Assembly (NCBI GenBank): GCA_021029095.1
Contig: JAJOHG010000047.1
Coordinates: 124,001-188,000, forward strand
Length of the DNA: 64,000 nt
Source of the DNA: Phellopilus nigrolimitatus
Lineage: Eukaryota; Basidiomycota; Agaricomycetes; Hymenochaetales; Hymenochaetaceae
Reading direction: 5' to 3'
The translations under genes were made by a program, and so were the position numbers. This document shows, one piece after another, positions 49,391 through 59,740 of the stretch. The stretch's first letter is position 1. Every line of letters begins with the position of its first letter. Below the pieces are notes generated by a model that saw only the letters and a list, made by a program, of their open reading frames with translations, searched no databases and was not told the DNA's origin.

Positions 49391-51019
49391 TCAGGAAAAC
49401 TCAATGTTGCTCATGGTATTCATCCTGTAGCTAGTCCCTCCATTGACTCCTCTCTCTCCAGCCTCCTTCAGATGTACTAGCATATGGCTCCCAAGGACAC
49501 ATAGAAGGCTGGGACTTCCCAGAAAACTCAGAAAGTAAGACAGGAGAACACTTTGGACATCCAACTTGTCTGCAATTATCTCCATAACACAGCAAAATAT
49601 GACCCTATTAGAATGGTCAGCTCACATACCACTAGTTATGCATGAAGAAACAAATACATAATAAAATAAATGGCCTGGTCTTGGATGAGGACCTTAACAA
49701 GGTTGAACTGACTGAAGCCAGCTGTCTCCCTCCAGTGTTCTGCAGCCTTGTACAGTGCTAGAACCATTAGGATAATGGCATACAGCATTGGTGCAGCCCT
49801 GTTCCAGCTTCCAAGTCAGTCCGAGTGCTTTCCTAAGAACACCAGTACTAACCAGGATACAGCACCCCACACTCTTGGAGTGGCTCTAGTGACTCCACAA
49901 CCTGTTACACCTTCTGCAAGCTCCAATACAACAACTGAAACTCATGATTAGAAATTCTTACTGTGGGATAAACAAGTATTCTTACTCTCTTCATAGAACA
50001 TGCTATTTATAAGAAGACCTAGGCCAAATGCTGCCTCCAGTCCAAATAGAGTCCTTAGGTATACAGCTAGCCTCTTGTCTGTTGTTTATTAAGCACATGC
50101 AGTAAGTGACAGTATTAAGAATGCTCACCCTGGTGGTACAATGCTAGCACCCTTATCAGGAGAATATCTATAAGACAATTAGTGTTAGATAAATGTGTTG
50201 AATATTATGAGTAGGGAGACATTACAGTCAATTAAAAGGACAGTCATCCAGTCTTCCCTGAAATGAGCAAAATCTTGTTCTGTGCAACATTCAGAAACTC
50301 ACTAGCTAAACTTTCAGTATAATTCAATCCAAGACCTTTCAATACTATTAGTAAAGACTTGAACACAGTATCTGGTTGCTTACACCTATAAAGGAATTTT
50401 AGAGTCAGCCACAGTAATTTATAGTACATACAGTGATCAGAATTTGCTTGCCGTGTTTCATTTCCTTGAACAATGTCGACTATACAAGATTGCGTCAGTG
50501 ACCATCTTTGTTTTGGTGTACCCTCATAAAAGCTCTGTCTTACGCACTACACCAGAAATACATCCAAGAATCCCAATGTAGCGGTTCTGAAATTATGTGT
50601 TAGAGACGTTGATCAGATGGAACTGTAGGATATTATTTACCGCAAAGTAAATCAAGCTGACAAATGTTCGAGGAGTGCTCTTCATTCCGAATGGCAAGTA
50701 AGTGAATGCCTGATGTTAATGTCAAAAAAATGACATACCCAAAAGTATTTAATCTAAATGATGCAATGATTGGTTTAGACATGAAGACGATAATGCCAGG
50801 CACTATTTACCTCCTTTTCCATAGTGATAACTGAAACATAATACGTCATTTGGACTCGAAATAGCTACATCCTCAAGCCAATATGCGAAGCTTACCCATG
50901 TCATAGACCAAGAGGGTTAGAATTGCCACTTGAACGTAAAGTGTGATATTGTTCTCTGAGATGAAAAGTGGCACGAGGCTTGGATCAACAGGCACGACGT
51001 CAGAGCGTATTGAATGCAT
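49391..51019 (-). CDS. DUF6533 multi-span membrane protein, copy 7 (intact)
   Basis: Exons from 5' to 3': 50896-51019, 50811-50830, 50739-50753, 50641-50679, 50544-50586, 50452-50479, 50303-50385, 50129-50167, 49986-50078, 49853-49934, 49658-49798, 49391-49604. They total 921 nt, or 306 residues, with no internal stop. It has T-M-E-K-E where others have T-M-D-K-E, and a GC donor at intron 6. It ends GERGVNGGTSYRM plus a short tail. It is the only fully open copy seen in the right arm. A TATA-like ATTTAAA lies at 51106-51112. It is convergent with B6 and downstream of region C7. Confidence 0.87.
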
Positions 51020-53000
51020 AGAGGAGCGGGGTGCAATAGATTCCAACGAAGTTTCGAAAGGTCGACTCGGGAGATGCATCGAGACAAACTCGTAACCCCA
51101 GAGACATTTAAAGCAAAGAGGGCCGGTCGAGATAACAAAAGCTTTGATACGATCCTCGAGGCATCTTCGTTTGATCAGTAATTCGCGTGGGCCGCTAACT
51201 GAATTGGCATGCTGGCAGCGGTCTCAGACGGAGAAAAGAAGTCACGGTTGGGCGTTTGAGATAGTCGCACCTTCGATTAAAACTGATGTGAACATCATTC
51301 TTGATGCTGACATAGAACTGCACAAGAAAAGGTAACATCTGCATCATTGTTAGAATCTCGACAATCTGAGATGACACAGCTTTATCTCCTTGTGTTTATT
51401 GAGATACTAAGGGACTTAACAGAGCACCGGGACTCGAAATATGCGCTAAGAGCATCTCAGGAGCATTTGGGGTTCACCGGCGGAGGACGCGTACGTGGCG
51501 AGGACTCGTATACAGTTTTTACGAATAGAGGACGGAATTACGTACCCTCCGTATGCGGATAGATTGAACGGCATTTTGATTCGTGGCTTTCGAAAAAAGT
51601 ATGAAAGTAGCATGGATCGCCAGACGCTCCCAGAGCTCGATAAGAAGAGCAGTCGCGTTGATTTGAACATATACATAGCCTCGCCCACAAACCGCATCGG
51701 AGGTCTACTTGTATTCACAGAATTTATTGCACGCAGAACGGGGAGCCCACGCGCTATGAGCTTCAGCACCGGCAAGTCTATCCCTCCTGATACTGGCGAA
51801 TATACGAGACCTGACAAACAGAAAATCGACTCCAGCATACTCGATAAAGTCACCGAAAAGACCTGCGTCTGCTTGAGGGTGCGCCAGGTTAGAGACAGCG
51901 CCACCCGAATACAATCCCAGCTGACCGATGAGCCGCTCTGTCTAGACCACGCGCGCGTCCCGCGATATCTTCGTTTGCGCGCCAGTGCGGCTTCCTAGAG
52001 CGGGTCAACTTGAAAACACGGTTAACAGAGCCGAGAGAAGCCGTGCTCGTATTTTTAAGAAGGAAGGTGAGAACGCCACACGCTTCCAGCGCAAGGGAGT
52101 TCGAGAGGCAAAACGCCGCGTATCAGATTTTGCGCGCTGTTTGTACGGCTCGAGAGATGCGAGAGGAGAACCACGTTGCCACGAACGACCTAGCGGCACC
52201 ACGACGAGGAACCAGTAAGTACGACTGTCAATGAGAACTCTGGACTCAAGATGCTCACAGTGCATACTCAACGGGCAACCTCTGTTGACGCCCAACGCGG
52301 CACCGTACAGCCCCAGGGCGCATCGGCTTTTTCGTGCTTTCAAATGACGGCACGCACGCGTTCTGGCGCCTCTTCATGTTCGTTTAGTCGAGCTTTCTCC
52401 CGCTTTCGCCACTCCAAAAAAATAAAGAAATACATGTAAATAGAATGCCAACATACCTACTTTCGCACCTCGTGCCAACGAAACTCCAGCTCGCGCTTGG
52501 CTGTCTAACGATACGCCCTCGACACAATTGGCCACCGCGTAACAGCAAAACCGGTAGACCCCAGTGTACCACGCAGAACGGATCGCACCCCGAAACACGC
52601 CCCGAAAGCGCGGAATTCGGTGGTCTAGAGACGTAGACAGGCAGCAGGGGTGACAGGTAAGCGGGATGAATGGGCTGTGTGAGCTTAGCAAGGGGAGAGC
52701 TGTGAACGGGCATGAGCGGATCTGACGAGATCCCAGATATGCCGACTTGGATTCAGAAAGATAGAGATTACGTGAAAAGAGATAATCACACACCATGGCA
52801 ATAATTACCACATACCCAATATCTGCATGGAGTAGAGAACATTCACAGCCGAGGACCGCTATGCAACATATCTATGTCAGGTTTCTGCTGCGCGGTTGAC
52901 AAGCTCCGCGTTCGGCACGGACTTGGAAAACATCTTCTGGAGGGTTTGAAAGGCCGACAAGTCGTGATACGCATGCATAGGCGATAAGCGGGTGTATTTG
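51020..53000 (-). repeat. region C, unit 7 (inverted)
   Basis: The frame 51914-51705 (-) contains HPQADAGLFGDFIEYAGVD followed by VRSRIFASIRRDRLAG, the same exon as at 35766-35921 with substitutions only, which supports real coding. Other blocks match 19-20.6 kb in reverse. The part 52.3-52.9 kb has a GTATGT donor on - near 52450 after a RCESR-like piece, matching the donor at about 19176. A full gene could not be assembled. Confidence 0.48.
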
Positions 53001-54675
53001 GGCGATTAAGTACAGAGGTCTATGTTCGACGTGCTAAGGAACAACTTGAAGACGATGAGTGCGAGATCGAGAAACACGAGAAAGACGACGGACTCACGGA
53101 TGCTAGTCTTCCAGCCCGAGCGTCGCTACTGTCTCCGCGTCTTCAAAACCTCTGCCCGGTGTCGGTCGATGGTGATGGCATTGGCAAGGAATGACGAGGT
53201 CACCGCTGCTGCCTTTGAGTCACTGATCGGCTTACAAAACCCAGCCGGCAGCAGAGACATTTGCCGGATGGGGAGCTGACCAAGACCGTGTCCACCTACC
53301 GCGTCCGCCTGCACACAGGCCCGCCCATCTCCATTCCCGCCGACGCTCGACCGCCTCACCTCCGCCGCGCCTCCCAAACTGGGCCTGCTCAGCGGCGCCG
53401 GCAATAGCGGCCTCGACAACCCGCGCGGCTGCGGCACAGTGCGTGCCCTCGCGTAGGGACGTGCAGAGCGCGGCGCGCACGTACCTGCCCGGACGAGCTC
53501 GGCGCTATCCTGCGTGAGTAGCCGCGTCTTTGTCCTCCGCGTCTCGTTCTGACTCGGGTTTAAGTTTCAGCAGCTGTGGGCGCGACAGTCGCAGACGCCG
53601 TCGACGCGCAGCTCGACCCACCTCACCTGCCAGGCCCGTCCAGGCTGCAGAGCCGCCATCGGCCGCCTCCGACACGCGCACGAGTATCGATCACGCGTCG
53701 ACGACCGCGACGCGTGCGTTGAGCCTCCAAGACGACACCTCCAGCACCGCGAGCTCTGATGCGGCATCGCAGAAAATTTGGGTGCGTTTCTGCTTGCCTT
53801 TTTATGTTACCGTCTGTCAAAGTCTCATCCTCGTATACCCTTCCTTTCTCTTGTCTCATACCCGATGTCCGCCGCCAAGCCCGCCGTCTCAGACACCTCC
53901 GGTGCGGTCTCCGCTGCGGCGCGCACCCCACTCCCCAGCTCCGAGCGTGCCGTGCCCGTACCTCAAGCTGTCACACTTTCCGTACATCTGAAGCGACTTC
54001 CGCAAGATTTGTCTCTTGGAGACGGCCATGAAGGACGAGAACTATGTGTGTACAGCTTTGTTTCTCTGCATGTTCGTATTTTTTCCCGAGCAAAGATGTC
54101 CACTGGCATTGCCATGGAGAGCTAGTGGCAACACAGCGTGCTCTCGACGACTCTTCCGCACATATGTAACCTTTCTCTATCCTACACAATATTTGGCTGG
54201 ATCACTTCGAGCACAAACCACACAAGGCATTTTCTGTGCTGTATAATATGCACACTTATGTGCCTGTGAAACCCAGGCAGGTATCTCCCAGAAGCGTGGG
54301 CTCGTGTCCGATGGACCATTGCTCTTGCGCCTCGAGAACGAACTTCTGGAGACGTGCATGCAATTGCGTTGGCTTCAGACGGCTGAGAGATTGTACTGTA
54401 TCACTTTATTTCATTCTGATCTGTCCGAGTTAGCATGCGACTCCGAATCATATTCAGTATAGTAGGACAAAAATGATGAGCTCGTATACATGCGCTTAAA
54501 TTTGGTATTTCTTTGCTCAGCAAAAATGACAATAGATTCAAAATAAAAAAAAAGGAGTATGGAAATATCTGACCATATAGCATGTCTACCATGTGACTGT
54601 TAATCAATAACTCTCAGGTGGAAGGCAAGACAATAGTAAAACAGATATAATTACCTTGTAATTCCCTTCATAAAT
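53001..54675 (+). other. gene B region, unit 7, short form with type-2 3' flank
   Basis: The 5' half of B is well preserved: an acidic exon reading RRAKEQLEDDECEIEKHEK (about 53028-53087), then a Pro/Ala-rich exon with PTLDRLTSAAPPKLGLLSG (about 53337-53395). The conserved 57-nt intron is at 53514-53570 (donor GTGAGT, branch TCTGAC, acceptor CAG), and another donor GTGCGT lies at about 53782. After about 54.0 kb it joins directly to the type-2 3' flank, so all the middle and C-terminal exons of B are missing. This makes unit 7 the shortest complete unit. Confidence 0.5.
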
Positions 54676-56312
54676 TCAGGAAAACCCAATACTGCTCATG
54701 GTTGTCATCCTGTAGCTGATCCCTCCATTGGCCCCCCTCTCTCCAGTCTCCTTCAGATGGACCAGCAGATGGCTCCCAAGGACAGAAAGAAGGCTGGGGC
54801 TTCCCAGAATAGATAAAAGATCAGCCAGAACAGCATCTGGAGCTTCCACCTGCTTTGAAAGTATCTGCATGACACTGCAAAATACAACCCTGTCAGAAAT
54901 ATCAGCTCATATGCTGCTAGTCATGCATGAAGGAAAAAGAGATACATAATGAAATAAATGGCCTGATCTTGGATGAGGACTTTCACAAGGCTGTGCTGAC
55001 CAAAGCCAGCTGACTCCCTCCAGACTACTACTGTTTTATAGAGTGCTAGAACCATTAGGATAACCCCATACAGCATTGGAGCAGCCCTATTCCAACTTCC
55101 AAGTTAGTCTGACTGCTTTCTCAAGAACATCATTACTAACCAGGATAGAGCACCCCACACTTCTGAAGGGGCTCTATTACTTCCACAAAATGTCACACTT
55201 TTTGCAAGCTCTCCTACAGCAACTGAAACTCATGATTAGAAAAGACTGCTGTAGGATGAACTAATATTCTTACCTCCTTCATAGAAGATGACATATATAA
55301 GGATACCCAGGCCAAATGCTGCCTCCAGTCCAAATAAAGTCCTCAGACATGCAGCTAGCCTCTTGTCTGTTGTTTATTAGACATTAGAAATGATTGGCAA
55401 TACTAGGAATGCTCACCCTGGTGGTACAAAGCTAACACCCTCATCAGAAGAATATCTGTCAGACGATTTGTTTGGTATGAATGTGTTGAATATTATAATT
55501 AGGGAAACATTACAGTCAATTAAGAGGACAGTCATCCAGCCTTCCCTGAAATAAGCAAGGTTTTATTCTGTGCAAGAACCAGAAACTCACCAGCCAGATT
55601 CTGAAGCCAGATAAAGCCAAGGCCTTTCATTATTATCAGTTGAGGTTAAGATACACTATCTGGGTGCTTACACCTATAAAGGAAGATAGGATTTAGCTCT
55701 GGTAAGCTATAGTACAATAATCAGAAATTGCTTGCATTGTCTCATTTGCATGGAGGGTATTATCTATGACAGGCATTGTCAGTGGACAGACATCCTTGGT
55801 TTTGGCACATGACCAGCAAGGCTTTGACTTACGCGCTATCTCTGAGATAGCTTCGAGAATCCCAATGTAGCGATTCTAGAGCCCATGTTTGAACAATTGA
55901 TCAGAAGAAACAGCAAATTATAGCTTACTGCAAAGTAAATTAAGCTAATAAATTTGCAAGGAGAGCTCTTTATTCCAAATGATAAGTAAGCATATTCTCG
56001 ATGCTAAGAAAACAAGACATGACGTACCCAAAAGTATTTAATCTAAGAGATCCAATGGTCAGTTTAGACAGGAAGATGAAAATGTCAGGGCCTATATACC
56101 TGCTTGTCCATAGTGATAACTGAAAGATAATAAGTCATATAAAATCGACATCTGGTGTCTGACATGTCAATCGAGATGCAGGACTTACTGGTGTCATAGA
56201 CCAAGAGAGTCAAAATTACTGTCCCGGTGTAATATGAGGTATCTATCTCTGAGATGACAAGTGGCGCGAGGCCTGGATCAACAGGCACGACACCAGAGCG
56301 TGTTGAATGCAT
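54676..56312 (-). pseudogene. DUF6533 membrane protein, copy 8 (stop in exon 7)
   Basis: Exons from 5' to 3': 56189-56312, 56100-56119, 56028-56042, 55929-55967, 55833-55875, 55736-55763, 55591-55673, 55417-55455, 55274-55366, 55141-55222, 54946-55086, 54676-54889. All lengths match the family, but exon 7 contains TAA at 55646-55648 in the normal frame, giving a product of about 95 residues. The tail is GERGANGGISYRM. Intron 6 has a GC donor. In intron 10 the branch-point region reads CTAAC instead of CTGAC. A TATA-like TATTTAAAG lies at about 56397-56405. Confidence 0.77.
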
Positions 56313-59300
56313 GATGAAATATGTGTAAAAAGCTTCAACGAGGTTTCGAAAGGGAACTCGGGGGGACGCATCGAGATGGGCTCGCAACCTCAAAGATATT
56401 TAAAGCGAAGAGAGCTGGTCAAAAATAACAAAAACTCTGATGGGATCTTCAGGCGTTAGTGAGGGGGTGGTAAATAAAGCAGATCCGATCCGATTTGATG
56501 GCATATTTGCTGCTCGGAGATTCAATTATATATGATACCGGAGTCTGCGGTGTGTTGAACGACGACGATACTGATCATAGATGCGGATCGCAAAGCTGTT
56601 ATAGTGCGAAACTCAAAGAGCTTTGGGTGGTAAATTTTGCGACATATATCTCCGCAAAGAAGCGTATCTGTAATATTGACTGCGTGCCGGTGACAAATAA
56701 GCGCGAAAACCGCTGAAGAAAAACTAAAAGCACACAGTAGTACGCTGGCAAGCGTCTATATGTCTTACGGCTCAAAAGCGCTTGATGTCCACTTCCTAGG
56801 AGTTCTGATCTGTAAGTCGGTCTGTTGCGCATAGGTCCATAGTTTCGTTGACAATATAAAGAGCAGTCAATGGGCTTTTTCGGTAGAAGGAGATGTGCCG
56901 ATACCGATTGGAAAGAGAGAATCATATCGAACAATATCGCACAGGAATTCCGAAATACGAGTGCATGATACCCCTCTCAACCGCGTGATCTGATTCAAAT
57001 GTAAGCGTTTCTAGAAAGTTTCACGAAATTAGCCAGCGAAAAGGAGATTATGGATTACCAGATACGAAAGAATACATCACGCCATCAAATAACCGCACCG
57101 GGGCGCCCATTGCACCGATTTATGGTTATACTTAGATGGGTTGTCACGTAGTTCATGGAGGCGAATGTTCTGTTTGCAGTCGTCGAAGTCGACGGGGTAT
57201 TCAGATATGTATGACTTGTTTCAGCGAGAACAGTCGAGCAGATGTTTATGGCAAGCGGTTTCGGATTGGCTAAGAAAAACAATGAAGTCGATGAATTGCA
57301 TGTCAAACCTGCATCGAGGTGTCAGAGTCAGGCCATGATATCAAAAAAGACAGTATGCGATACGATAAAATAGCGCAAAACAGTGATACCTTACAGATAT
57401 ATTCAACACGCAGCAGGCGAAGTATAGCATATCCGGCAATGTCAGAAGGGCAGTTGTAGGTATCAGAGTTTCACCAATGAGGTAGACGGTTTCCTGCCAG
57501 TGAATGACTGTGCGACTGGATTCGACGCCAGGTAGAGCAGGATTTCCTATCAACGAAGATGCGAGAGAGGCCCCAAGAGGCCTAGAGAAGCATACGAAAC
57601 TGGACAGAATGTTGGCTCAAGGCAAACTTTCGAAATTGATAGAAGCTCGAAAATAAGACTGCGCGCCCCACTCACTAAGGCAACGCACAGTTTACCGCCG
57701 CGAGCGAAGTCGATTATGAATATCAGCGTGCAATCAAGTCACCTAGGGACACGTATGGCTGTATATTGAGACGCGAATTGCCGGAGGTTCGGGCCCTAAG
57801 AGCAATTGTGAAGCGTTCGGTGGTCGTTGGCAAGGTCACGTATACAATGATCACGAATAGAGAACGGGCTTCCTCATCCTTGGCGCACAATAAGATACGA
57901 TCGAATGACGCTTCACTCATGGATCACGAAACAATATTCCTGGTGGCCAGACGTTCCCGGAGCTCCACAAGGAACAAATGCAGCACAGCCGCATGACCCG
58001 CGCATCACCGCATCAGACCCATCCAGCGCAAGCTTCATTGCAGGTCTGTCTGTATTCACGGAATTAAATGCTTACTGGCAGAGCGGCGAGTTCACGTACC
58101 GTGTTTCTGTGCCGAGACCAAAGAGTTACGCGCAAATATATTGAATTTAAATTCAAGAGAGAGCAAGAGATGCGTACGTGGCTTTAAAGCACCAGGATTC
58201 TATACTTTGTAACATCAATCAGTCAGAAAAGGACAAAGAAAAAGATGCTCACTCGTACATCCCGAGGTGGCCTGCGGATGCTAAGACTCGTGCATTAGCA
58301 GGCCCACTCAACGTAGGTGGACCGCGCTAGATAAGCGCTACAGCGAGAACCACGGAATCCTCAACGTCGAAGACCTGAAAATCGGAAGGCCGACTTCGGA
58401 TATATGCTGTCAAGTCACCAAAAACACGTGGTTCGAGTACACCAACGCCGCTCTGAACCAAATCCCAGCCTACCGACGAGCCGCTCTCTTTAGATCACGC
58501 ACGCACCTCGGCTTCGCCTACTCCCCGCACAAGACATTTCGACCAACCGCCTCAGAAGCACCACGCCGCGAGAGCGCACGACGCGGGTGCCAAATGATGC
58601 CTGCTGTTTATACGACCTGGGACGTGCGAGCAGAAAGATGGCCTCCTTCGTCGCGGGCGTCTTGTGAAGGTGCCGAACCTCTCGAAGCCTGGCGACGTCG
58701 CGCACTGCTGGAAACATATAAGCACGACCGTCCGTGAGAAATCTGAACTAAAGACACAATTGCCCACCGCGAATACTCGTCAACCTGCCGCTAAAGAGCC
58801 ACACTGTGTCTGCGGTCTCCGCGTTCCGCGCGGCTTCTTCGGTAAACTAGAAAAAGTGTATAGTTAAAGCAGCGCGCTGACACGCACGCCTTTGGGGGTC
58901 TGTAGAGCGAGACCTCGCACACTTCAGCCGTACCGAGATTAATGGTGGCAGTGGCAAATATACGCACGGCTACCAGTGTGAATGTGGACCGGAACCATAG
59001 ACTCGCCGCGGTTAACAACTTGTGGAGTCCGGAAAGGCGACGGGTGTTTATAGCCTACGAACGCGGCGGCTTGTAAGAACTGGTACAGAAACAGGTGCGC
59101 TTTGCGTGCGAGCGCCTCATTACGGTCTGTACATCGCGCTCCAGCGCGCCTTCACAGCTCTGAGACCAAGGCTTGAGGCAGAACTGGCGAGCACATCTTC
59201 AAAACGGCAGAGCAACGGGTGGAAGTTCAACAATCATGAGTAGACAAATATAGATCAGAAGAATGCCGCATACCTATGTAGTTTTGCGCTACCGTGCCTT

Positions 59301-59740
59301 CCAAACTCCTAAAGCTCCTCAACTCGCGCTCAGCTAGCAGGCACGACGTAAGCTGATGACAGCGAATCCCAGATGAGACCAAAAGAGCTCAATAGACCAA
59401 GCGCACGCAGGGTAGGCGTCGTGCAGCGCGGGCTGACGCCTGAGAGCCATATGTCTAGTCGTGATTGTGAGAACCACGCCGAGCGGCAGGGGATGAACGA
59501 GATGCGCTTGAACGAAAGACGAAGAAGAAATTGTACGCGCCACACACTTTGAGGACTCTCAGCGGCACCTCCTCACGAATTCATTGTCATCCAGTCACAG
59601 AAAGCGCTGGTTGCCGTCAGAACAGATCCAGCGTAGAATTGAAGTTGCTGCGCGTGGTTGACACATTCGGTATTGGACACGAAATTGAAACCATATATCT
59701 GATGCGCGAACGAAACCCGAATACGAAGAGACAAGCGGAT
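56313..59740 (-). repeat. region C, unit 8 (inverted, longest)
   Basis: This is the longest C region (3.4 kb). The first 1.2 kb (56.45-57.7 kb) shows no clear match to C of other units and may be an insertion or a diverged part. From about 57.75 kb, blocks match other C regions in reverse. Near 59.25-59.5 kb the GTATGC donor context (reverse of 28.7 kb) is visible. No supported gene; open frames are short. Confidence 0.38.
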
